Source: Acidimicrobiia bacterium
GTDB taxonomy: Bacteria > Actinomycetota > Acidimicrobiia > IMCC26256 > JAGNEX01
Assembly (NCBI GenBank): GCA_018003035.1
Contig: JAGNEX010000017.1
Coordinates: forward strand, 5,017 to 50,625
Direction of reading: 5' to 3'
Length of the DNA stretch: 45,609 nucleotides
The notes beneath the pieces are model-generated. The model had not been told where the DNA came from and ran no database searches. It was given only the letters and a program-made list of their open reading frames with translations. The translations under genes and the position numbers were made by a program. This document shows positions 25,091 through 32,061 of this stretch, in pieces; position 1 is the stretch's first letter; each line of letters starts with the position of its first letter.

Positions 25091-26283
25091 GCGGGCGGCC
25101 CTATGAGCAGCGCCGAGTTCTGCCCACCAAGCCCAAACGAGGTCGACAAGACGGGTCCCCCTTGACTGGTTCGCTCGCTGAGAACGATGTCCGAAGTAAT
25201 GGCAGGATCCACCAGACGACAGTTGGTCGTTCGCGGAATGATCCCCTCGTTCAACGCTCGAATTGTGACTGCGGCTTCCACTGCGCCTGCCGCCCCACCG
25301 CTGTGGCCAAGTACGCCTTTGAGTGAGGTCACGGGAACAGCGCCGACTCCGAAAACGCGGTCAAACATCTCGCACTCGACGTGATCGTTGACGCGAGTCC
25401 CCGTTCCGTGGGCATTGATCCATGCCACGTCCCCAGGAGTTAAGCGCGCTTCGGAGAGCGCCGTACGTACGCAGCGTTCTGCGATCTCCCCATCAGGTCG
25501 AGGTTGAAACGCGCTAAACGCGTCGCAGTTATTCCAACCTCCGAGGATCTCACCGTAGATGCGGGCACCCCGCTCGATGGCTTTGTCGCGCCGCTCCAAA
25601 ACCAAAGCGGCCGCGCCTTCGGTCAAGAAGAAGCCATCGCGTTCGCTGTCAAAAGGCCGCGCACATTCGGCCGCCGCGACTTTTGACTGCAGCATGATGT
25701 AGTCGGTCACCGGGCCGAGTGCGGCGTCGTAGCCTCCAGTGAGGACCACATCGACGAGCCCGGACGCCACCCACCGAGCAGCGTTCACTATCGCGTGAGA
25801 ACCGCCGGAACAGGCGGTACTGACAATCTCGACCGGGCCTGTGATCCCAAGCTCCATCGCGACGGCTGTCGTCCCAGCGTTATTCATTCCCCGGCCGGGA
25901 AAAACCTGCCTGCTGAGCTCGACCTTGCCACCCGACGCGACCATCGCCAGGTTGTCGTGGACCTGTTCCAAGCTTTCAAGGGGCGGCATCGCATTCGACA
26001 TCAACACGCTCGTGGCGTGCGGTGAATAGAACGATGGGCCTTGGGCGCCGAGGTCGGCATGCCTCCACGCGTCGAGCCCCACGGCGACGGCGAGCTGGGC
26101 AGACCGGTCGAGCCGCCGGGCCAGCTTTCGGTCGAGGTGCTGTCCGACATCGAACGTCGCTTTGTGTGGTACGGGCCCGTCCTCCGCCCGCCTCAGGGCA
26201 GACCAGGTCTCATCGAGCGATGTCCCCTGGTTGGTTACGGCAGCTAATCCGGTAACGACCACACGGTATTTCTCTGCCCCCAT
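25087..26283 (-). CDS. Beta-ketoacyl-ACP synthase (KAS II/FabF-like)
   Basis: A 398-residue ketosynthase with all catalytic residues: Cys158 in VSTACSGGSHAI, His292 in NAHGTGTRVND, Lys322 and His327 in LKGVLGHSGGAAG. It starts KYRVVVTGLAAVTNQG and ends FGLGGQNSALLI, as in FabF and type II polyketide ketosynthases. It would condense malonyl-ACP with an acyl-ACP. It is divergent from the second ketosynthase at 26383 (99-base intergenic region), and the two could form a heterodimer, though both have the Cys, unlike a KS/chain-length-factor pair. It overlaps the Rieske-like gene by four bases. No malonyltransferase, dehydratase or enoyl reductase was found nearby, so these must come from primary metabolism or the product keeps its oxygen atoms. 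Confidence 0.94.
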   Translation of the reverse strand: MGAEKYRVVVTGLAAVTNQGTSLDETWSALRRAEDGPVPHKATFDVGQHLDRKLARRLDRSAQLAVAVGLDAWRHADLGAQGPSFYSPHATSVLMSNAMPPLESLEQVHDNLAMVASGGKVELSRQVFPGRGMNNAGTTAVAMELGITGPVEIVSTACSGGSHAIVNAARWVASGLVDVVLTGGYDAALGPVTDYIMLQSKVAAAECARPFDSERDGFFLTEGAAALVLERRDKAIERGARIYGEILGGWNNCDAFSAFQPRPDGEIAERCVRTALSEARLTPGDVAWINAHGTGTRVNDHVECEMFDRVFGVGAVPVTSLKGVLGHSGGAAGAVEAAVTIRALNEGIIPRTTNCRLVDPAITSDIVLSERTSQGGPVLSTSFGLGGQNSALLIGPPA

Positions 26284-26382
26284 GGGGAAACCCTATCGCG
26301 GTGTACCCAACTGCAGTTCTTTGGCTACTGCCGACTGGAGCCTTAAGCTGCGCCGGTCGAACGCCCACGCGGAAGTGCATCG

Positions 26383-27537
26383 ATGACCGAGATTGTGATT
26401 ACCGGTGTTGGCGCCGTCAGCACCGCGGGAGCTGGTATCGACCGTCTCTGGGAGGCGTTGTTCAAGAACCCCGTCCCGAACGCGATTGACGTTCCCGATT
26501 TCGTTGCGCCCCAAGGAGCCGATCGCCATACAGTGCAGCGAACAGATTTGTTCGCTCAGTTCGCGTGGATGGCGGCACTGGAGGCTTGCCCACGTCCGCC
26601 AGAGGTGGCGCCGTGGCGGAGATCTGTTGTTTTCGCAAACTCGATGAGCGGACCGGTCTCCTATCACGATGCCGAAGTTGCACTCGCTCAGCTCGGTCCC
26701 AGGCACGTTTCTAAGGCACTCCCAACCCAGACGATCCCGAATGCTGGCGCAGCGATCATCGCGAGCGAGTTTGATGCGCAAGGCCCTTCGCTGACCCTCT
26801 CGACGGCATGCGCGGCCGGTACGCAAGCCATTGGGGTCGGCGCCGCGATGCTCCGGGCCGGTGAGGCCGACTGGGTCCTGGTCGCCGCCGGCGATCGGCC
26901 TACAAGTCAGGCTGTGCAGGCGGCTTACCGAAACGTCGGAGCGCTCTCCCCAAAAGGAATCGCACGTCCTTTCGATCGGGATCGAGATGGCTTTGTTCTG
27001 GTGGGTGGCGGGGCAGCGGTCGTACTCGAGCGCGAGTCGGACGCGAAAAGAAGTGGCGCATCCGTACTTGGCCGAGTCCACGGTTGGGGGGCCTCGATGG
27101 ATGCTGGGAGCCTGACGCGGCCACGGCTCGATGGAGAATCCGCAGAAAGGTGCATTCGTCAGGCCCTCGATCGAGCGGCTCTTCCGCCCGACCGCCTCTG
27201 CTACGTCAGCGCTCACGGCACCGGAACGCGGCTCAACGACGCCGCGGAAGCTGCGGTCCTTGCGCGCGTTCTTGGGAACCAGTCAGTCCCCGTCGGCTCG
27301 ATAAAGGGGGCCATAGGCCACTCTGCAGCGGCGGCCGGCATGCTTGAAGCCATCGCCGTGGTGTTGGCCATCGAGCACCGTGAACTGCCGCCCACTATCG
27401 GGCTTCGGCGCGTCGACGAGTCGCTCCCCAAGCTGGACTTCTTGACGGCTACACGCCCGTGGCAACCAGGACCAAGCCTCAGCTGTTCCTTCGGCCTTGG
27501 GGGCCAGAACGCCGCAGTCGTCCTTGGCCCCCCTTAG
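26383..27537 (+). CDS. Beta-ketoacyl-ACP synthase (KAS II/FabF-like)
   Basis: A 384-residue ketosynthase with Cys143 in LSTACAAGTQAI, His278 in SAHGTGTRLND, and Lys308/His313 in SIKGAIGHSAAAAG. MTEIVITGVGAVSTAG is the standard first strand. All catalytic residues are present, so it should be active rather than a chain-length factor. It shares its upstream region with the divergent ketosynthase gene at 26283 and ends 10 bases from the convergent Ltp gene. With 35614-36804 it is one of three ketosynthases in the cluster; each may extend or start a different acyl chain. Confidence 0.94.
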   Translation: MTEIVITGVGAVSTAGAGIDRLWEALFKNPVPNAIDVPDFVAPQGADRHTVQRTDLFAQFAWMAALEACPRPPEVAPWRRSVVFANSMSGPVSYHDAEVALAQLGPRHVSKALPTQTIPNAGAAIIASEFDAQGPSLTLSTACAAGTQAIGVGAAMLRAGEADWVLVAAGDRPTSQAVQAAYRNVGALSPKGIARPFDRDRDGFVLVGGGAAVVLERESDAKRSGASVLGRVHGWGASMDAGSLTRPRLDGESAERCIRQALDRAALPPDRLCYVSAHGTGTRLNDAAEAAVLARVLGNQSVPVGSIKGAIGHSAAAAGMLEAIAVVLAIEHRELPPTIGLRRVDESLPKLDFLTATRPWQPGPSLSCSFGLGGQNAAVVLGPP

Positions 27538-27547
27538 GTCGAAGTCG

Positions 27548-28699
27548 TCAGTCAGCTCGGACCACCCACATGGCAAAGAACTGCGAACCGCCGCCGTACG
27601 CGTGGCCGAGCGCCGTACGGGCACCTTCGATCTGATGTTCGCCGGCCTGGCCGCGCACCTGCATGGCTGCCTCGGCGAAACGGATCATTCCGGACGCGCC
27701 AATCGGGTTCGTCGACAAGACCCCACCGGACGGGTTGAACGGGATCTTGCCCGTCATCTCGGTCTCACCGTCTTGGGTCAGCTTCCAGCCTTCGCCCTCG
27801 GCAGCGAAGCCGATCGTTTCCAGCCACATCGGCTCGTACCACGAGAAGGGTACGTACACCTCTGCAACGTCGATCTCTTCGATTGGGTTGGTGATTCCGG
27901 CCTTGGCGAACACTTCCTTGGCGCAGTCACGACCGGCCAGCGGGTTGACCTGGTCACGCCCCGCAAAGAGCGTCGATTCTGATCGGATCGAATGCGAATC
28001 GATCCACGCCGGCGGTGCCGATCCGACATGCGCGCTCGCCTCGTTGGTGATCACCATCGCGCACGCACCATCCGATGACGGACAGGTCTCGGAATAGCGG
28101 ATTGGGTCCCACAACATGAATGAATCCCGCACCGATTCGTACGTGATATCTGGTTCGTGCAGGTGGGCCAACGGGTTCTTCAGTGCGTTCAATCGATCCT
28201 TCAATGCCACCCGAATGCCGGTGTCGTCAGGAGCCCCCGAACGGGCCATGTAAGCGCGAATGATCGGCGCAAAAAACCCGCCGGCACCTGCGACAACGGG
28301 CGGAGCGAAGGGGTAGTGCGGTGAGAGCGCCCACATCGCTTCTGATTCAGATTGCTTCTCAAAGGCGACGGTCAACACGCGGTCGTGGACGCCGGCTTCG
28401 ACCAGGCTGGCCGCCACAATCGCCGTCGAGCCACCGACCGAACCGGCCGTGTGGACCCGAAGCATCGGCTTTCCGACCGCACCCAGGGCGTCTGCCAAAT
28501 AGAGCTCTGGCATGACGACGCCTTCGAACATGTCGGGCGCCTTGCCGATGACGACAGCGTCGATTTCGCCCCACGACATGTTGGCGTCGACGAGCGCGCG
28601 GTCGGCCGCTTCACGAACCAGCCCCGCAATGGAGACGTCACCGCGGACCGAGGTGTAGTTGGTCTGTCCGATGCCGACTACCGCTGCACGTTCGCTCAT
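27548..28699 (-). CDS. Lipid-transfer protein / thiolase-fold steroid aldolase-like (Ltp type)
   Basis: About 383 residues of the SCP-x-like thiolase group. ERAAVVGIGQTNYTSVRGD is the thiolase N-terminus. At the usual nucleophile position it has HTAGSVGGSTA, with no Cys, as in actinobacterial Ltp proteins that act as retro-aldolases in steroid side-chain removal together with DUF35 partners (Ltp2-ChsH2 is the studied case). The C-terminal NPSGGVLSTNPIGASGMIRFAEAAMQVRG and HAYGGGSQFFA match the Ltp family. I chose the ATG at 28699 (GGAGGG upstream), which overlaps the stop of the preceding gene. It is last of a four-gene operon, and layout and content resemble the KstR-controlled ltp3/ltp4 region of Mycobacterium tuberculosis. 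Confidence 0.9.
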   Translation of the reverse strand: MSERAAVVGIGQTNYTSVRGDVSIAGLVREAADRALVDANMSWGEIDAVVIGKAPDMFEGVVMPELYLADALGAVGKPMLRVHTAGSVGGSTAIVAASLVEAGVHDRVLTVAFEKQSESEAMWALSPHYPFAPPVVAGAGGFFAPIIRAYMARSGAPDDTGIRVALKDRLNALKNPLAHLHEPDITYESVRDSFMLWDPIRYSETCPSSDGACAMVITNEASAHVGSAPPAWIDSHSIRSESTLFAGRDQVNPLAGRDCAKEVFAKAGITNPIEEIDVAEVYVPFSWYEPMWLETIGFAAEGEGWKLTQDGETEMTGKIPFNPSGGVLSTNPIGASGMIRFAEAAMQVRGQAGEHQIEGARTALGHAYGGGSQFFAMWVVRAD

Positions 28700-29769
28700 C
28701 ACTCACCCTCCAACACACAGACGAGGTTCTGCTGCAGCGCAGCACCCGACGTGGCGTGCGCCACCCCTCGATCGACTCGCTCATCCCACACTCTGGTTGC
28801 GACCTCGCCGATCCGGACTAGACCCGCCGTCATGAGCGGATTCGACGCAAGGGCGCCGCCGGACGGGTTGATGTCAGTGCCATCAGATAGTCCAAGAGCA
28901 TCCGCAACGATGACCTCTTGATGGCTGAACGGGGCGTGGATCTCGGCCACGTCGACAGCGGCCGAAGACACTCCAGCTTTGGCCGCCGCGGTCGCGGTCG
29001 ACTCCGACCGGGTCAGATCACGCTCGCCGAGCTGGTGGGCTTCGATCCGGTGGTCGATGCCACGGATCCAGGCCGGGCGCTTCCGTGCTCGCCTGGCAGC
29101 TTCACCTTTTGCCAGGATCACCACCGATGCCCCGTTGGTGATCGGAGCACAGTCGTGCTTGCGTAGTGGGTCAACAAACATCGGCTCGTCCAGCAGATCG
29201 GCGGTCGCATAGTCGCCGCTGAGCTGGGCGAAGGGATTGTTCTTCGCGTTGCGGCGGCTTCGAGCGACGACATCGGCCATCTGCTCCAGGGACACCGTGC
29301 CAGCGTCCAACGCAGCGCGCGCCTGCAGACCGGCCATCGAAATTGTGTCCGGCCAGAGCGGCGCCACCAAATAGGGATCCTGCTGCAAGGTCAGCATACG
29401 TCGAATGTTGACGTTGGATGACTTCCCAAATGCGTAGACGAGGGCGTAGTCGACATCGTCGTGAAGCATCCGAACCCAGGTCTCATACAGAGCCCACGCG
29501 CCGTCCATCTCGACGTGTGATTCCTTAATGGGTGGCCACGGGCCGAACGCGTCGAGAGCCTTGACGAACGAGAATGGCAGCCCCAGCAGGTAGTCCGAAG
29601 ACCCCGAACAGACAAAGCCGATCTCTGACTTAGGAAGGGAGATCTGCTCGAGCGCCTCATGGATGATCGGCGCCAGGGTTTCCACCTCGTCGGCACCGTT
29701 GTCGTGACGCAGGTTCGGCGCCTGGGTGAACGCGACGACGGCGATCTCTTGGTCGGGAAGCTGAGCCAT
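28699..29769 (-). CDS. Lipid-transfer protein / thiolase-fold protein (Ltp type), partner of the next gene
   Basis: About 356 residues, a shorter and more divergent thiolase-like protein. QEIAVVAFTQAPNLRHDNGADEVETLAPIIHEALEQ is the N-terminal half and INPSGGALASNPLMTAGLVRIGEVATRV the Ltp C-terminal core. At the nucleophile position the sequence is HVEMDGAWALYE, with no Cys. With the next gene it probably makes a heteromeric thiolase-fold complex, as in the ltp3/ltp4 pairs of steroid degraders. Coding overlaps both neighbours by a few bases. The ATG at 29769 is used; GGAG lies 8 bases upstream, and the GTG just before it is an alternative. Confidence 0.87.
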   Translation of the reverse strand: MAQLPDQEIAVVAFTQAPNLRHDNGADEVETLAPIIHEALEQISLPKSEIGFVCSGSSDYLLGLPFSFVKALDAFGPWPPIKESHVEMDGAWALYETWVRMLHDDVDYALVYAFGKSSNVNIRRMLTLQQDPYLVAPLWPDTISMAGLQARAALDAGTVSLEQMADVVARSRRNAKNNPFAQLSGDYATADLLDEPMFVDPLRKHDCAPITNGASVVILAKGEAARRARKRPAWIRGIDHRIEAHQLGERDLTRSESTATAAAKAGVSSAAVDVAEIHAPFSHQEVIVADALGLSDGTDINPSGGALASNPLMTAGLVRIGEVATRVWDERVDRGVAHATSGAALQQNLVCVLEGE

Positions 29770-30296
29770 CACACGTGCTCCTGGTAGCTCTCGCGGCTGG
29801 CGTCTGGCTCGCCAGTGGGCCGGAAGTATTTGATCGTTTCGTAGGCGGGGCGGCGATCTGCGGGGTCTGACCAGACCGCTTCGACCCGCATGCCCATGCG
29901 GACTTCGGCCGGGTTGACCTCCTGGAGGATGTGAAACAGGCCTATGTCGGCGCCATCCAACAGGACAGTTGCGCAGACGTAGGGGATCTCCATCTCTTGT
30001 CCATAGAACGGCACGTTGACCACGCAGAAAGTGGTCACCGTTCCGTTGTCGGACAGCTCGACGTTGCCGACTGCCGCCTCACCTGACGTTGGGCTATACC
30101 CGCGGCATGGGACGTAGACCTTGCCGTCTGGGTATTCCTCTCCGATGAAGCGCCCCTCTTGCAGTGCGAGCAGGCCGCGGGTGTTTGCGATCCCGGCTGG
30201 GTACACGTACTCCAAACGCACCGGCGTCACGACCTTGGTGACGGGTTCTGGGGCACCCACTTCTACCGCTGCCTCGTTCGACTCGGCCGCGCTCAT
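29769..30296 (-). CDS. DUF35 OB-fold protein, putative Ltp partner
   Basis: A 175-residue protein with the DUF35/OB-fold layout: YVYPAGIANTRGLLALQEGRFIGEEYPDGKVYVPCRGYSPTSGE followed by beta strands GTVTTFCVVNVPFYGQEMEIPYVCATVLLDGAD and GMRVEAVW. The rubredoxin-like zinc ribbon usually before the OB-fold is reduced (single Cys), so zinc binding is doubtful. The start ATG at 30296 has GGAGGTGA upstream and overlaps the stop of the gene before. DUF35 proteins hold the acyl-CoA substrate tail for Ltp aldolases or related thiolase-like enzymes. Sits second in the four-gene operon. Confidence 0.87.
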   Translation of the reverse strand: MSAAESNEAAVEVGAPEPVTKVVTPVRLEYVYPAGIANTRGLLALQEGRFIGEEYPDGKVYVPCRGYSPTSGEAAVGNVELSDNGTVTTFCVVNVPFYGQEMEIPYVCATVLLDGADIGLFHILQEVNPAEVRMGMRVEAVWSDPADRRPAYETIKYFRPTGEPDASRESYQEHV

Positions 30297-30742
30297 TGAG
30301 TCACCTCCGGAACAAAGCCGATCAGATCGTTGATGTGACCGACACGCTCGTCGCGCCACTTCGCCGTGACGCGCATACCGGTCGACATCTCGTCGGGTCC
30401 TTCGACTTCGACGGCGTGAAGAAATCCTGTATCCGCACCGTCGAGGACGACGAGTGCGTAGGCGAACGGCTTCTCGAAGGGTTGATTCGGCAGCGGGTCT
30501 GCCATCCACGTCCAGGTTGATACAACGCCACCTGGGCCGACCTCGACCATTTCGGTGTGAGGTTCGGCGGTCTTCGGGTCGAACTCACACGGCGGCACGT
30601 GCACCCGGCCGTCGGCGCCCTTGGACCCGACGAGTACTCCGTCGCGAAGTCCGGTCAGGAATCGCCCGACGGTCGGTCCCGTCGATCGATGGTACGGATA
30701 CTCCAAGATGTGCTGTGTCGTCAGCACGTTTGTTTCGGGCAC
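30293..30742 (-). CDS. DUF35 OB-fold protein, first gene of the Ltp operon
   Basis: A 149-residue DUF35 protein: ILEYPYHRSTGPTVGRFLTGLRDGVLVGSKGADGRVHVPPCEFDPKTAEP is the degenerate ribbon, then VVSTWTWMADPLPNQPFEKPFAYALVVLDGADTGFLHAVEV and GMRVTAKW the OB-fold. It is a shorter paralogue of the next gene, and the pair could each serve one Ltp protein. The GTG start has AGGAG eight bases upstream. The KstR-like palindrome at 30870 lies 128 bases upstream, so it probably controls the whole operon. Confidence 0.87.
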   Translation of the reverse strand: MPETNVLTTQHILEYPYHRSTGPTVGRFLTGLRDGVLVGSKGADGRVHVPPCEFDPKTAEPHTEMVEVGPGGVVSTWTWMADPLPNQPFEKPFAYALVVLDGADTGFLHAVEVEGPDEMSTGMRVTAKWRDERVGHINDLIGFVPEVTQ

Positions 30743-30869
30743 GTCCCACTCTCCTACGAGTCGACCGACGCGATGCGCGCATGGGGCATCGCCTGGCGGT
30801 TTGGGCCTTGAGATTCCGGCGCGGGCAACGTTCAGCAGCTTGGAGCCGCGGCCAGCGCAGCGGTGAGAT

Positions 30870-30887
30870 TAGAACACGTTCTCATTT
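30870..30887. promoter_or_regulatory. KstR-like palindromic operator between Ltp operon and P450
   Basis: The 18 bases TAGAACACGTTCTCATTT are identical to 8187-8204. They lie 128 bases upstream of the DUF35/Ltp operon (minus strand) and 56 bases before the P450 start (plus strand). The core AGAAC-AC-GTTCT fits the KstR consensus. Two identical copies at two lipid/steroid-type loci argue for one regulon. Confidence 0.7.
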
Positions 30888-30942
30888 CGTGCGAACGCGT
30901 GCGGCACGTCGAAGAACCCAGCGAGGGCCGTAGGATCGGCGC

Positions 30943-32061
30943 ATGGACGCGACCACAAACGAACCACGACTGCGCACGATCAGCGCGTACAACGCTGTCC
31001 GGTCAATCTTGACCAATGAGAACTTTGCGGGAGCAGAAGGCGGCACGTTTCTGAGCGCAGACCTGCTCTCCTGGAAGAGCGCGCTCTCACTGCAAGCCCA
31101 CAGGGGGCGCTCAGACCAGTCAGTTACCAGGTCCTACTTGCGGGGAATGCTGTCGGGTATCTCCTCGAGCCAGCGCAACGATTTGGTGAGCACTGCGCTT
31201 GATCGCCTGCCCCCGGTCGGTTCGCGCCTCGAGGCGGTGTCGGAGTTCGCGGCGCCGCTCGCGCGTTCGCATTTGTGCCTGACTCTTGGCCTGGAAGGTC
31301 AGGCCAGCGATTGGCTCAGCGAACTGAGCAACATTTTCAGCGCCTCGCGGCTGCCGACAACTATTGACGAAGCGACCGAGTACGACGAACGGTTTAGAGC
31401 ATTTGCGCTGACCGTCCAGCGAGCGTGTATCGCAATCAAGCGTGGGGACCTTGTCTTTAGGTCGCGCGACCACGACGTTGTCGTTTCAGCCCGCAGTCCG
31501 CTGATCCCTTTGTTCGGCGGCAGCCGGGACACTGGGCAGGCCGTCAGCATCGTGACCCAAGCCATCATGGCCGGGCATGAAACGGTTACGTCCGCCCTCA
31601 TCTCGCTTGTTTCCCGTCCGCCCGACAGCTTTGGTGCGCAGAACACGTCTGCGCACGACCACGGAGCCGAGGTCGACAACAGTCTGCGCGAGCAGTGCCC
31701 GATTCCAGTGCTGCGGCGGACGGCGATCACGGACACTCACATCAACGGCGAACGTTGCCCGGCTGGGACGGTCCTCGCCTTGAGTCTCGCGGACGCCAAC
31801 TTGGACTCTGCCTTGGCTGACCGAGCGGGTCAAGATGGCCGGGTGCTGCCAATCCTGACATTTGGATTAGGCACGCACAGGTGCCCCGGAGATCGAGCAG
31901 CCACGTCTCTGCTAATCGAAGTATCGACTCAATTGCGCGCGCGCCACCTCGCCCTTGTTCCTGTCGAACCGTTCACATTCGAACACGGGCACATTTCGAT
32001 GCCGTTGGATGCGCCGGTCGAGGTTACGAGCTACACACCCAGCGCGGGGCGGGCCACCTGA
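30943..32061 (+). CDS. Cytochrome P450, divergent, with altered ExxR
   Basis: A 372-residue P450, short for the family. Heme block LTFGLGTHRCPGDRA (Cys314) and I-helix AIMAGHETVTSAL (about 207-219) are canonical. The K-helix ExxR motif is not: the place where it is expected reads EVDNSLREQCPIPVLRRTA, with Asn246 where the Glu should be. The N-terminal third is shorter than usual and the C-helix signature is weak. So it may be an unusual P450 or one that is losing activity. It is divergent from the Ltp operon, sharing the KstR-like box, while its 3' end overlaps the convergent radical SAM gene by 31 bases. Confidence 0.85.
   Translation: MDATTNEPRLRTISAYNAVRSILTNENFAGAEGGTFLSADLLSWKSALSLQAHRGRSDQSVTRSYLRGMLSGISSSQRNDLVSTALDRLPPVGSRLEAVSEFAAPLARSHLCLTLGLEGQASDWLSELSNIFSASRLPTTIDEATEYDERFRAFALTVQRACIAIKRGDLVFRSRDHDVVVSARSPLIPLFGGSRDTGQAVSIVTQAIMAGHETVTSALISLVSRPPDSFGAQNTSAHDHGAEVDNSLREQCPIPVLRRTAITDTHINGERCPAGTVLALSLADANLDSALADRAGQDGRVLPILTFGLGTHRCPGDRAATSLLIEVSTQLRARHLALVPVEPFTFEHGHISMPLDAPVEVTSYTPSAGRAT

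Noticed and set aside
26293..27216. Open frame of 307 codons on the minus strand opposite the ketosynthase gene
   Set aside because: Antisense shadow; the plus strand carries all ketosynthase motifs.
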